From Leptolyngbya boryana PCC 6306 (GTDB taxonomy: Bacteria; Cyanobacteriota; Cyanobacteriia; Leptolyngbyales; Leptolyngbyaceae): DNA of 64,000 bases. Positions within the stretch are counted from its first letter, which is position 1. Each line of letters opens with the position of its first letter. Where the stretch lies: contig NZ_KB731324.1 in the NCBI RefSeq assembly GCF_000353285.1, positions 5,164,577 to 5,228,576 of the forward strand, in the 5' to 3' direction. The notes beneath the pieces were generated by a model. It was not told the DNA's origin, searched no databases, and saw nothing but the letters and a program-made list of their open reading frames with translations. The position numbers were made by a program, and so were the translations under genes. Positions 42,996 to 51,417 of the stretch are shown here, piece after piece.

Positions 42996-43778
42996 ATGCT
43001 CAATCCTACGATTCCAACTGAATTTCGCCACCTTTGCCGGGTGGGTCAACTGGATCGCCCGACACCTGGACTTGCGCCTGGTTATGTACAAGCGAATCTA
43101 GTCGTATTGCCTTACGATTTGGCGTTTGAATTTCTTCTATTTTGCTTGAGAAATCCCAAACCTTGTCCGATTCTAGATGTGACTGACGTGGGTGATCCAG
43201 AGCCGAAACTGATTGCGCTTGGTGCAGATATTAGAACTGATTTACCGCGTTATTGCATCTTTCGCCACGGTCAGTTAATTGAGGAAACCACAGACATTTG
43301 CGAGTTTTGGAGAGATGACCTGGTTGCGTTTTTGATTGGGTGTTCCTTCTCATTCGAGACTGCAATGCTGAATGCAGGACTATCCGTTCGGCACATTGAG
43401 GAAAGTAAGAATGTGCCGATGTACAAAACCTCGATCGATTGTTTAGCAAATCGTACGTTCTCCAGTCCTCTCGTTGTGTCCATGCGTCCGCTCACTCCAC
43501 AGGATGCGATTCGAGCAGTAGAAGTCACGAGTCGCTTTGCCAAGGCTCATGGCTCACCGATTCACATTGGCAATCCAGAGCAACTTGGAATCACCGATTT
43601 ATCTTGTCCTGACTATGGAGATGCAGTGACCATCCGAGAGGGTGAAGTTCCGGTATTTTGGGCTTGTGGAGTTACGACTCAGACTGCCATTGCAAGAGCT
43701 AAACCTGAATTTGCCATCACTCACGCACCGGGGCATATGTTTATCAGCGATTGGAGAGATGAAATGCTGGCAAGTTAG
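42996..43778 (+). CDS. D-glutamate cyclase / DUF1445 family hydro-lyase (YcsI-like)
   Basis: 260 residues from ATG 42996, with AAGGAG seven nt before it; the frame could begin at a TTG one codon earlier. Family features: PGLAPGYVQANLVVLPYDLA (quoted at limit), FLLFCLRNPKPCPILD, TDLPRYCIFRHG, the FLIGCSFSFE motif, VSMRPL and THAPGHMFISD at the C-terminus. Vertebrate DGLUCY, a relative, converts D-glutamate to 5-oxo-D-proline, and bacterial YcsI genes cluster with 5-oxoprolinases. Placed 726 bp after the OPLAH-type gene, it would feed that enzyme. Activity itself is inferred. Confidence 0.85.
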   Translation: MLNPTIPTEFRHLCRVGQLDRPTPGLAPGYVQANLVVLPYDLAFEFLLFCLRNPKPCPILDVTDVGDPEPKLIALGADIRTDLPRYCIFRHGQLIEETTDICEFWRDDLVAFLIGCSFSFETAMLNAGLSVRHIEESKNVPMYKTSIDCLANRTFSSPLVVSMRPLTPQDAIRAVEVTSRFAKAHGSPIHIGNPEQLGITDLSCPDYGDAVTIREGEVPVFWACGVTTQTAIARAKPEFAITHAPGHMFISDWRDEMLAS

Positions 43779-43817
43779 GCGATCGTACAGGACTGCGCTT
43801 CAACTAGATCTCGCACA

Positions 43818-43853
43818 ATATTTTGTCATTCATTTCTCGTCCTGTAGAGTATG
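43818..43853 (+). promoter_or_regulatory. 36-bp promoter/operator element, copy 2
   Basis: 31/36 identical to 38491-38526 without gaps: ATATTTTGTCATTCA, then TCCTGTAG and a final TATG. Located 86 bp before the start of the small secreted protein at 43939 and 40 bp after the D-glutamate cyclase stop. Suggests that the LysR regulator or the same sigma factor acts here too. Confidence 0.5.
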
Positions 43854-43938
43854 AGCGGTTCTCAAAACAAAGGCATAAGCTCTCTAGCTTCAGAACGATA
43901 GTTTTTTGTTCAATCTTGTAAAGACGAGAGGTTCAATC

Positions 43939-44358
43939 ATGAAATTTGGAATCAAGGCTGCTTTAGCTCCGTTTGCGCTGCTTACATTAGCACTATTGAC
44001 TTGTTTGCCTGTCATGAGTGCAAAATCAACTCAAACACCAACCTCAGAGCAGTTCACGACTCAAGTGAATGAACTCAAGTCTAGACGGAAGCGTCCTCTG
44101 AGAAAGCGCCGAGTTAGAAAGCAGCAGGTTCCAGCGAGGCAAGCTGATCGGTATGATACTGCTGCGATCGCTGGATCAGGTGCGGTTCATGGCTGCGGTT
44201 ACTTCAACGACCCGACAGAGTGCGCCAAGCTGGAACAAAGTCGCTCGATTCTCTGGAGTGGATGCCAACAGGGTAATAAGAATGCCTGCTCCTACCTTGT
44301 GAAGCTTCAGGAGCTTGAAAACGCCGCGAGACTGACGCGTCAGATTAGATCCTTCTAA
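43939..44358 (+). CDS. Small secreted, basic, cysteine-containing protein
   Basis: 139 residues from ATG 43939 (MKFGIKAALAPF), with GAGAGG upstream; the open frame 11 codons further up lacks a signal. Sec signal peptide with core ALLTLALLTCL, cleavage around VMSA. The mature part has a strongly basic stretch (SRRKRPLRKRRVRKQQ, about residues 52-67) and four cysteines in HGCGYFNDPTECAKLE and GCQQGNKNACSYL, the second resembling half of a Sel1-like repeat. It is preceded by a copy of the lysR-linked promoter element. Function unknown; the Arg/Lys-rich cluster could bind nucleic acid or polyanionic surface material. Confidence 0.55.
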   Translation: MKFGIKAALAPFALLTLALLTCLPVMSAKSTQTPTSEQFTTQVNELKSRRKRPLRKRRVRKQQVPARQADRYDTAAIAGSGAVHGCGYFNDPTECAKLEQSRSILWSGCQQGNKNACSYLVKLQELENAARLTRQIRSF

Positions 44359-44428
44359 GTTCCCAAAGCTTTGCCCAGAGCTATGTTAGTGAAACCGCTC
44401 AAGAAATCTTTAGATAGGGTTGCAGATA

Positions 44429-45313
44429 ATGAGACAACTGAATCAGAACCTTCGATCGCATCTCAGCGGTCAAGTTTTAGGCAGCATAAGTTTAGCGATC
44501 GCGATCAGTTTGGGTGCGTGTACTCAGGGGCAAACCCAAACATCGAATTCACCGACAATATCGCCTACTCCTCTGTCTTCCCCTACAGTGCAAGCACAGG
44601 TATCAAAGCCTTCAACGACGACAGATTCATCTTTTTCAGCAATGAGCGCCCAGGAGCTTTTTGATAGGGGACAAGAAAAAGCTAGGAGGCGAGATTATCA
44701 AGGCGCGATCGAGGATTGGACGGAAGCAATTAAGCTCAAACCGAATTTTCCTGAAGCTTACTACAATCGAGGACTTGCCCGCTCTATGGTAGGGGATAAA
44801 CAGGGCGAAATCCAAGACTATGACCAAGCGATTAAACTCAAGCCAGATTATGCCAAGGCTTACTACAATCGAGGACTTGCCCGCTACGAATCGGGAGACA
44901 AACAGAGTGCCATCCAGGACTATAATCAAGCGATTCGCGTCAAGCCAGATTATGCCCTTGCCTACAACAATCGAGGATTTGTTCGCTCTGAGTTAGGAGA
45001 TAAACAAGGCGCAATCCAGGACTATGACCAAGCAATTAGACTTCAGCCGAATTTTGCTCGCGCCTACAACAATCGAGGCTCTGTCCGCTATGAGTTAGGG
45101 GATAAACAAGGCGCAATCCAGGACTATGACCAAGCCTCTAAGATCTTGCTCGATGATGCTGGTATGTACTTCGATCGAGGCAGTACACGCGCTAGATTGG
45201 GCGACAAACAAGGCGCGATCGCAGATCTGCAAAAAGCCGCAGATTTATTTCAAAGGCAAGGGAATACGGGAGATTACCAAAAAGTAATCAAATTACTTGA
45301 GAAACTGAAGTGA
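44429..45313 (+). CDS. TPR-repeat lipoprotein
   Basis: 294 residues from ATG 44429 (a TTG three codons upstream also reads). Lipobox LGAC follows a hydrophobic core (GSISLAIAISLGAC). A Thr/Pro/Ser-rich linker then leads to six TPR units, residues about 75-294, with very regular repeats of GDKQGAIQDYDQAI and AYYNRGLARY-type segments. The DNA is repeated with a 102-bp period, so recent repeat expansion is likely. TPR lipoproteins usually mediate protein-protein contacts at the envelope. The stop overlaps a GTG of the next frame. Confidence 0.88.
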   Translation: MRQLNQNLRSHLSGQVLGSISLAIAISLGACTQGQTQTSNSPTISPTPLSSPTVQAQVSKPSTTTDSSFSAMSAQELFDRGQEKARRRDYQGAIEDWTEAIKLKPNFPEAYYNRGLARSMVGDKQGEIQDYDQAIKLKPDYAKAYYNRGLARYESGDKQSAIQDYNQAIRVKPDYALAYNNRGFVRSELGDKQGAIQDYDQAIRLQPNFARAYNNRGSVRYELGDKQGAIQDYDQASKILLDDAGMYFDRGSTRARLGDKQGAIADLQKAADLFQRQGNTGDYQKVIKLLEKLK

Positions 45314-45330
45314 TCCACGAGACGATATTG

Positions 45331-46365
45331 ATGAAAACTCCTTATCAGACAGTTTGGACTCCGCCAGCACAGATGAGGGATCATAACGGCGTGCTGCTCC
45401 ATCCTGATACGTTTTTCTTTGCATCGCCACCTCCAGAGATTGGAGCAGTGATTAGCGCATCAGGGGTAGGCATTACAGAGGAACTCAATCGATCGAGGAG
45501 AACACCAATTTTGCAAACTTTACTGGAGTTTGTACTGACTATGTTCTCTTCTTGGATATTATTGCTGAGCAGTATTTTCTATCTCTTCCTCTTTGCTATC
45601 CTCAGCCTAGTTGTTATCGCGTTTGGATTCTTAGTTGGGATACTACTCAACTCTTTTGGTATAGGGTCAATTTGGGCTTGGCTCGGAGGAGGGTTGGCAA
45701 CAGTACTGTTTGCGTGGATGTATATCACCATGTTTCGCCCTCCTAGATCTGAATGCTCTTTTGTCGGTGCACTAGGAATTGCTCATTACTGGCAAACTCG
45801 TAAAGGGATCAAGGGCGAGGTCTTGCGCTTTTCAGAAACAACGGGACTGCGTAAGCGTATGACGCGCATCTATAGAAATGGACTCTATCACAGGACTTCA
45901 TTTGAATATTCCTGGAACAATCAACCCTTCTTGTCGGATCAGCCCACAATGAAACAGCGTTTCTCTATTAGCGGAGCGGCTCCAGATATATTAGTCAATG
46001 ATGCCTACCTTTTTGCTCAAGCTGCGGAACGAGTTTGGACAGCAATTCGGCTACAACGGGCACAAAGTGAGTTTGCTCAGGTGGGTGTTGCTCGGTTTTC
46101 AACCGCGAAGGACATTGATTTAGAAGTGGGTTCGGGATTTATCAATGTTGTTTTTCGGAATCGGGAGCCAGGACGGATTGAAGCACAGGAGCTTGAATTA
46201 ACCACTGGAAACGGGGATCTTGCAATTCGGCGCAAGACAGATGGACAGTCGTCTGGACGATTTAACCCGCTTGCTTTTGTGAACGTTGTTTTTCGAGCAG
46301 ATGAAATCGAGGATTTGGACGTATTTCTTCGGTTAGTCAATACGATCGTTCTCCAAAAATCTTAA
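45331..46365 (+). CDS. Membrane protein of unknown function
   Basis: About 344 residues from ATG 45331; a GTG at 45310 overlapping the TPR stop is an alternative start. A short Pro-rich N-terminus precedes two or three transmembrane helices (residues about 65-125: SWILLLSSIFYLFLFAIL; LGGGLATVLFAWMYITMF) and a soluble C-terminal beta-rich domain of about 200 residues with DIDLEVGSGFINVVF and a near-repeat FNPLAFVNVVFRADE. The two similar NVVFR strands suggest an internal duplication. No recognised family. It lies between the TPR lipoprotein and the esterase; 15 bp separate it from the latter. Confidence 0.6.
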   Translation: MKTPYQTVWTPPAQMRDHNGVLLHPDTFFFASPPPEIGAVISASGVGITEELNRSRRTPILQTLLEFVLTMFSSWILLLSSIFYLFLFAILSLVVIAFGFLVGILLNSFGIGSIWAWLGGGLATVLFAWMYITMFRPPRSECSFVGALGIAHYWQTRKGIKGEVLRFSETTGLRKRMTRIYRNGLYHRTSFEYSWNNQPFLSDQPTMKQRFSISGAAPDILVNDAYLFAQAAERVWTAIRLQRAQSEFAQVGVARFSTAKDIDLEVGSGFINVVFRNREPGRIEAQELELTTGNGDLAIRRKTDGQSSGRFNPLAFVNVVFRADEIEDLDVFLRLVNTIVLQKS

Positions 46366-46379
46366 TTACGGGGGATTGA

Positions 46380-47204
46380 ATGGCACGAGGCATCGTTCAA
46401 GAAGGACTCACAATCCAGAGTCAAATTTTAGGCAAACCGATTCACTATACGATCTATCTTCCTAACGACTACGAAACTTCCGTTCGGTCTTATCCAGTCG
46501 TTTACTTACTGCACGGTAGTCGATCTGATGATACGTCTTGGATTAGCTATGGGGAAACCCATTTAACCGCAGATGAACTGATTGCCAATAGAACCATTCC
46601 TCCAATGATTCTAGTGATGCCCGACGGAGGAAACAGCCGTTACATCAATAACTACGATCGCTCTTTGTGCTATGAAGATTTTTTCTTTCAAGAGTTTATG
46701 CCTGCGATCGAATCGAAATACCGGATCAAGTCTGAGAAATGGTTCCGAGGCATTCTAGGACTGTCGATGGGCGGATACGGTGCGCTCGTCTATGCGTTGA
46801 AATATCCAGAGATATTTTCAACCTGCGTTTCATTCAGCCCCTCGATTTACACGGATGAAATGATCGTCAGTATGACTGATGTAGAGTGGGCATCGAATCG
46901 AGCTTCAGCGCATGGACAGGGATTAACGGGTATCGATCGCTTGACGGATCACTACAGATCCTACGATCCGTTCCGGATTGCCGAAGCCGCTGACCCTGAG
47001 CGCTTTAAAGTGCTTAAGCTCTATTTAGACTGTGGGGATCAAGATTTTCGCAATCAAGGGGTTGCCCTGTTCCACATTCGGTTGCGACAATTAAACATTG
47101 CCCATCAATATCGCGTGCGATCGGGCAGCCATACCTGGTCATACTGGCGTGCTGGATTCGCGCCTGCATTACAATTCATCGCGATTACGTTTCGGCGATC
47201 GTGA
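46380..47204 (+). CDS. Esterase D/PHB depolymerase-like alpha/beta-hydrolase
   Basis: 274 residues in the esterase family that includes S-formylglutathione hydrolase, antigen 85 and feruloyl esterase: YTIYLPNDYET, VVYLLHGSRSDDTSWI, the nucleophile elbow GLSMGGYGA with its Ser, Asp in LYLDCGDQDF, and His in RSGSHTWSYW. The catalytic triad is complete. No signal peptide, so probably cytoplasmic. A GGGGGATT motif precedes the ATG. The stop is immediately followed by the ATG of the MFS gene, so they are translationally coupled and could handle the same compound. Confidence 0.88.
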   Translation: MARGIVQEGLTIQSQILGKPIHYTIYLPNDYETSVRSYPVVYLLHGSRSDDTSWISYGETHLTADELIANRTIPPMILVMPDGGNSRYINNYDRSLCYEDFFFQEFMPAIESKYRIKSEKWFRGILGLSMGGYGALVYALKYPEIFSTCVSFSPSIYTDEMIVSMTDVEWASNRASAHGQGLTGIDRLTDHYRSYDPFRIAEAADPERFKVLKLYLDCGDQDFRNQGVALFHIRLRQLNIAHQYRVRSGSHTWSYWRAGFAPALQFIAITFRRS

Positions 47205-48446
47205 ATGGAATTTCAATTTATGCCTTTTCTCCCTCGTCTTCAGCATCAGGTTTGGTTACTTGCCTTTGGTCGCTTACTCTCTCAAGTTGGAACTGGATTC
47301 ACCCTCTTCTACGCTCCGATTTTCTTTGTCAATCAGGTGGGACTCTCTGCTACAGCCGTTGGAGTCGGAATCGGCAGCGCCTCTATCTCAGGCGTTGTTG
47401 GACGGGTATTGGGGGGCACGTTTGCAGATTCTAAGTTTTGGGGACGCAGACGGACGTTGTTGATGTCGGCGATGATTTCAGCGATCGCGTCTTTCACCTT
47501 TGCGACGGCTTATGATTTCCCAGTCTTTGTGCTTGGCAATCTGTTGATGGGGTTGGGAACTGGACTTTACTGGCCTGCGACAGAAGCGACGGTTGCAGAC
47601 CTGACCACACCCGAACAACGCAATGAAGCCTATTCGATTACTCGGCTCGCCGATACGTTAGGACTGGGAATTGGAGTAGTGTTAGGCGGATTGTTAATCA
47701 GTACGACAGGAGCCTATCGGGCACTATTTGTAGTAGATGGAATTTCGTTTCTCATTTTCTTAATTGTGATTTATTTCATGATTCAAGAAACGCAGCGATT
47801 GATTTATTCTCATTCTCAATGGAGCGGGTGGAAAGTTGCCTTGAGCGATCGCCGATTATTGACTTTCGCGATCGTCAATACGATGTTTACAACTTACATC
47901 GTGCAAATTGATAGTACGTTACCGTTGTATCTCACGAATTTCGTCAAAATCAATGGTGATAAAGGATTTGAACCCTCCACGATTAGCATTTTGTACACTG
48001 CATATCTCGCGTTATCAGTGCTGATTCAGTTGCCGATGACTCGATTTTTGAATTCGTTCCGGCGTACCAGAGTGCTGATAATGTCTGCGGGATGTTGGGC
48101 GATCGCATTTACTCTCGTGTGGGTCACAGGTGCTTTCCATTTTGCGTGGGCAGTTGCCGTATTTGGCGTATTGGCGGTTGCGTTGGTCACGTATTTGCCG
48201 TCAGCGTCAGCGTTTGTTGTGGATTTAGCACCCGAATCGTTGCGTGGGGTTTATTTAGGCATTAATTCGCAGTGCTGGGCATTGGGATATTTTATTGGAC
48301 CGCCCTTAGGCGGTTGGGCATTGGATCAATCTAGGGCGATCGCGTCTGGATATTGGCTGTTTTTAGTTGCAACCGTTGCGATCGCGGTTCTGATTTTACG
48401 AGTCTTGGATAAAATGGTCAGTCAGACCCCTTCTCATCGCCTGTAA
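47205..48446 (+). CDS. MFS transporter
   Basis: 413 residues with about twelve hydrophobic helices and the MFS loop signature GRVLGGTFADSKFWGRRRTLL after helix 2 (quoted in part: GGTFADSKFWGRR). It continues TATEATVADL-type LYWPATEATVADL and, in the middle, the long loop QRLIYSHSQWSGWKV. Likely an efflux or drug/metabolite transporter of the MdtH-like kind. Starts at the base after the esterase stop; a second ATG five codons later is possible. Ends with TAA overlapping the next ATG. Substrate unknown. Confidence 0.88.
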   Translation: MEFQFMPFLPRLQHQVWLLAFGRLLSQVGTGFTLFYAPIFFVNQVGLSATAVGVGIGSASISGVVGRVLGGTFADSKFWGRRRTLLMSAMISAIASFTFATAYDFPVFVLGNLLMGLGTGLYWPATEATVADLTTPEQRNEAYSITRLADTLGLGIGVVLGGLLISTTGAYRALFVVDGISFLIFLIVIYFMIQETQRLIYSHSQWSGWKVALSDRRLLTFAIVNTMFTTYIVQIDSTLPLYLTNFVKINGDKGFEPSTISILYTAYLALSVLIQLPMTRFLNSFRRTRVLIMSAGCWAIAFTLVWVTGAFHFAWAVAVFGVLAVALVTYLPSASAFVVDLAPESLRGVYLGINSQCWALGYFIGPPLGGWALDQSRAIASGYWLFLVATVAIAVLILRVLDKMVSQTPSHRL

Positions 48447-49618
48447 TGTTCAAAAGCCGCTTGTTACTCAGTTTTGTTGCGCTCAGTGTGAGTTTCTGTC
48501 TTAGTTTATTGATCACGCGAGACTTTTCAAGATCCTTGATCACTGGGGCACTCACCCTGTTTGCTAGCTTAGTTGGTGCAGCCGTGGCAGAAGGACAACA
48601 TCGGCAGGCGCTCAACCAGCGATCGCAAGAATTAACTGGGCACATTCGGGCACTACAACGCAAACGCTCTGAAGCTTACGAAGCGTTGGTGATGATGACC
48701 CAAGAGCGCGATCAGATTTCTAACAGTCTGAATGCGCTGCAAACTCAACTCCGTAATCTACAGATTCAAAGCTCGAATCTCTGGCAGCAGAAAGAAGAAT
48801 TAAGCTGGAATATTACTTCTCCCCAAGCTTCTCCTGCGAATCAAATCTATGTGCTGCAAACGAAACTGCAAGAATTAGAGCAAAAAGAAGCCGAATTAAA
48901 TAAATCATTGTCCGCAACGTTATCTGCAAAACAACGGGCTGAATTGGGATTGAAAACAACGCAAGCTCAGGTCAATCAATTCCAAGCTCAATTGGCTGAA
49001 CAACAGAGCCAAAAAGCGGAATTAACCAAAGAAGTCAATGCTTTATTTGCACAACGACAACAGTTAGAGATACAAGTGGCAACGCTTCAGCCCAAAGTCA
49101 AAGAACTGGAAAAATATCGTTCAGACCTCACTCAATTTCTCGAATCGGCTGAACCCAAGCGCCAGCAAGTTGAGGGCAGTTCTAAGTCTCTACAAGGTGC
49201 GATCGAGAATCTGCAATCTCAAATTTCGTCACTGCAATCTGAACTCGGTCAGCTCGAGCATCAAATCCTCGATCGTCGTCAGCAAAAAGAACTGCTCGAT
49301 CTCGAACTTTCCACTATGCGGCGCGAACTCGAACCGGATGCTGATTCTCAACCGACTTCTGAATGGGTTGATTTCATCAATCAGCTACCCCAATCTGAGC
49401 TTGAAGCCTTAAGCGCGATCGTCACTCAACCCAATCCCAACGCAATCTTGAAGCAGATTGCCGAAATGAATTTGACTATGCCAGAATTGCTGATTGATTC
49501 TCTAAATGAACGTGCGATCGAAACTGTTGGCGATCTGATTATCGAAACAACTGCGAATGCTCCAACCGTTGCCCCTGAATACTTAGACATCATCAAGAAT
49601 TTACTTCAACAGGTTTAG
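48446..49618 (+). CDS. Membrane-anchored coiled-coil protein with TerB-C-like domain
   Basis: 390 residues. Two N-terminal hydrophobic segments (LLLSFVALSVSFCLSLLI; ITGALTLFASLVGAAVA) anchor a long coiled coil (residues about 50-290, Gln/Leu/Lys-rich heptads). The last 85 residues form a helical domain with ILKQIAEMNLTMPELLIDSL and TVGDLIIETT, matching the C-terminal TerB-like region found in tellurite-resistance-related proteins and many cyanobacterial membrane proteins. The start overlaps the MFS stop by one base (TAATG). The operon of esterase, MFS and this gene is tightly coupled. Function unknown. Confidence 0.7.
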   Translation: MFKSRLLLSFVALSVSFCLSLLITRDFSRSLITGALTLFASLVGAAVAEGQHRQALNQRSQELTGHIRALQRKRSEAYEALVMMTQERDQISNSLNALQTQLRNLQIQSSNLWQQKEELSWNITSPQASPANQIYVLQTKLQELEQKEAELNKSLSATLSAKQRAELGLKTTQAQVNQFQAQLAEQQSQKAELTKEVNALFAQRQQLEIQVATLQPKVKELEKYRSDLTQFLESAEPKRQQVEGSSKSLQGAIENLQSQISSLQSELGQLEHQILDRRQQKELLDLELSTMRRELEPDADSQPTSEWVDFINQLPQSELEALSAIVTQPNPNAILKQIAEMNLTMPELLIDSLNERAIETVGDLIIETTANAPTVAPEYLDIIKNLLQQV

Positions 49619-49639
49619 GATGCAACACTGACGATCGCG

Positions 49640-49933
49640 CTAATCCGGTTCAAAGATTGACTTCAGATCCCGATAACCACTAATGACCCGCAAAATCTCA
49701 ATGCCGTCGCCGAAACGAACATAAAACACAATGTAGTTGTCCACGACAAATCCCTTTAAACCAGGAATTAGGTCGTCATAAGATCTGCCTGATTCTGGAA
49801 AACGTGCGGTTAACTTTGCTCGTTGGCGAATTCGATCAAACAACTTCGCAGCAGCTTCAACGCTATAGTTTCCTAGATACTCGAAGATCTCTTCTAGATC
49901 AGCGATCGCATCTTCAGAAAATCGATAACTCAT
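49640..49933 (-). CDS. RelE/ParE-family toxin
   Basis: 97 residues: YRFSEDAIADLEEIFEYLG, KLTARFPESGRSYDDLIPGL, NYIVFYVRFGDGIEILRV, GYRDLKSIF. This is the ParE/RelE toxin fold, with the conserved R in ARFPESGR and the strand IVFYV. ParE members poison gyrase, RelE members cleave mRNA at the ribosome; the lack of an obvious catalytic triad favours ParE. Its ATG overlaps the antitoxin stop (ATGA). Convergent with the TerB-C-like gene. Confidence 0.87.
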   Translation of the reverse strand: MSYRFSEDAIADLEEIFEYLGNYSVEAAAKLFDRIRQRAKLTARFPESGRSYDDLIPGLKGFVVDNYIVFYVRFGDGIEILRVISGYRDLKSIFEPD

Positions 49934-50220
49934 TCCTGCGACTCGCTCATCTGACGAAGCCTTGCCTGGAATCGTTCAAACACGACTTCTCCGTCTACAA
50001 CTCGTCCCTGTTGTACTTGTTCCAATCCAGACAAGAGTTTCTGACGCAAAGCTTCACGCTTACTCTCTGCGTCAAATGTATCAAAACTTGGATCAGCTCC
50101 TAATGAGACTTCCAAAGGTTGATCCATCTCACGATCGCACAATGCTCGAATCAATTCTTGCTGCTCTGCGTGAGACAGTGCCTCGATCGACTTCAAAATT
50201 TCTATTACTGCTGAAGTCAT
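49930..50220 (-). CDS. Antitoxin of the ParE-like module
   Basis: 96 residues, helical and acidic, upstream of and overlapping the ParE-like toxin. The N-terminal IEILKSIEALSHAEQQELIRALC matches the small addiction-module antitoxin pattern, while the C-terminal EVVFERFQARLRQMSES would wrap the toxin. I see no ribbon-helix-helix motif, so autoregulation is uncertain. The gene order (antitoxin first, overlap by 4 nt) is standard for type II systems. Confidence 0.72.
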   Translation of the reverse strand: MTSAVIEILKSIEALSHAEQQELIRALCDREMDQPLEVSLGADPSFDTFDAESKREALRQKLLSGLEQVQQGRVVDGEVVFERFQARLRQMSESQE

Positions 50221-50264
50221 ATCTCACCCCACAGTTCTTCTCTGCCCAGTTTATCACGTGCATT

Positions 50265-50924
50265 TCAAGACGCAACTTCAACAGCCTTGAGCATTGCTAC
50301 CATTTCTGCTCGTGATGAAACTTCTAACTTGCGAAACATTCGCTTAAGTGCTTGCTTTACTGAATTTTCAGTAATCCAAAGCTTTGCGCCAATCTCTGCA
50401 TTGGTCAATCCTTGAGCGACGAGTGTTGCAATTTCGAGTTCTCGATCGGTTAAGCGATCGCTCTGTAAGCTCGTCGATCGCACCGTGGCAACCCAAGTCG
50501 AAAGATGCAAACAAATCGCACTCAAATCAATCAAATTCTGTGTATCAAAAGCTTCCATGTCTTGCGTGCGCGTAAATCCCACCCCTCCAATTAGCTTGCC
50601 TCGATTCACAAGCGGGCCTGCTAAGACATGCCAATGATCCGGGCGCGGGCAAATTAATTTCCAAGTTTTTGGTGAAATGGCTTCATCATGTACCGGAGAA
50701 TGTCGATCGACTAAATACCGCACAACCGGATTGTAATCAGCCGAAAGCGCCGTTTCAAATACCTTTTGCAGCTTGGGATCAACCATCGGCAACTGATCAA
50801 AGAAAAAGAGACCCGATCGAGTTGCCGTGAAATATTTCCCTAAATTCGGAATCACCTGCGATCGCAGTTCTCGCTCGTTTTTAGCAGTGGAAATCGCTTC
50901 AAATAAAGGTTGCAAATTTGCCAT
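50265..50924 (-). CDS. LuxR-family regulator with GAF-like sensor domain
   Basis: 219 residues. An N-terminal GAF/NarL-sensor-like domain (residues 1-140, AGPLVNRGKLIGGVGFTR) is followed by a LuxR-type HTH (LTDRELEIATLVAQGLTNAE, IGAKLWITENSVKQALKRMFRKLEV; quoted in pieces). No receiver domain is present. It is divergent from the membrane protein/sulfurtransferase pair with 29 bp between the starts, so it probably controls them and itself. The ligand of the sensor domain is unknown. Confidence 0.88.
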   Translation of the reverse strand: MANLQPLFEAISTAKNERELRSQVIPNLGKYFTATRSGLFFFDQLPMVDPKLQKVFETALSADYNPVVRYLVDRHSPVHDEAISPKTWKLICPRPDHWHVLAGPLVNRGKLIGGVGFTRTQDMEAFDTQNLIDLSAICLHLSTWVATVRSTSLQSDRLTDRELEIATLVAQGLTNAEIGAKLWITENSVKQALKRMFRKLEVSSRAEMVAMLKAVEVAS

Positions 50925-50953
50925 AAGAGTACTCGATCGAGGTCTAGGCGTGA

Positions 50954-51415
50954 ATGAGTTCTCCGTTTAATTTAGCAATAACACTGCTGAGCAACACTGA
51001 AATGATGACTCACATTCACGCCGAAACATCCAGTAATCGGCTCCAGATCGGATTTTATGCGCTTTCGATTCTCTTTAATCTCTGTCTGATTGCCCAAGTT
51101 CTCACAGTTGGTCTTGCCTACTTCTACAAAACCGACTGGTGGAACATTCACGTTTTACTAGTTCGAGGATACAGTGCTCTTTCTCTGATCCTCTTGGGCT
51201 ATGTGTTTCTCTTCGCCTTTCCTCAACGAGTCCGAATTCTGACGATTAGCTTGCCGATCTTGCTCGGACTGCAATTTCTCACCATTCATCTCAAAACATC
51301 TTTGCCGATCGCAGTGTTTCATCCTTTAATCGGCTTCTCGCTGCTTTCTGTGTCTTCAACGCTTGTCCATCGGGTCGGGCGCGTTCTTTTCCCAAATCTT
51401 GATCAGGAGTCATAA
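50954..51415 (+). CDS. Small polytopic membrane protein (DUF6220-like)
   Basis: 153 residues with four hydrophobic helices (FYALSILFNLCLIAQVLTVG; SALSLILLGYVFLFAF; ILTISLPILLGLQFLTI; PLIGFSLLSVSSTLV). Relatives I recall carry the same NLCLIAQVLTVGLAYF segment. Start uncertain: 50954 is the longest frame, but the ATG pair at 51002/51005 is closer to usual family starts; no good ribosome site decides. It ends 2 nt before the sulfurtransferase ATG, so the two form an operon divergent from the LuxR regulator. Function unknown. Confidence 0.7.
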   Translation: MSSPFNLAITLLSNTEMMTHIHAETSSNRLQIGFYALSILFNLCLIAQVLTVGLAYFYKTDWWNIHVLLVRGYSALSLILLGYVFLFAFPQRVRILTISLPILLGLQFLTIHLKTSLPIAVFHPLIGFSLLSVSSTLVHRVGRVLFPNLDQES

Positions 51416-51417
51416 CA

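Noticed and set aside
44371-44664. 97-codon frame overlapping the TPR lipoprotein start
   Set aside because: Out of frame with the clear lipobox and TPR sequence.
44640-45230. Regular DNA repeats that might look like a repeat array or CRISPR
   Set aside because: They are in-frame 102-bp units encoding TPR motifs.
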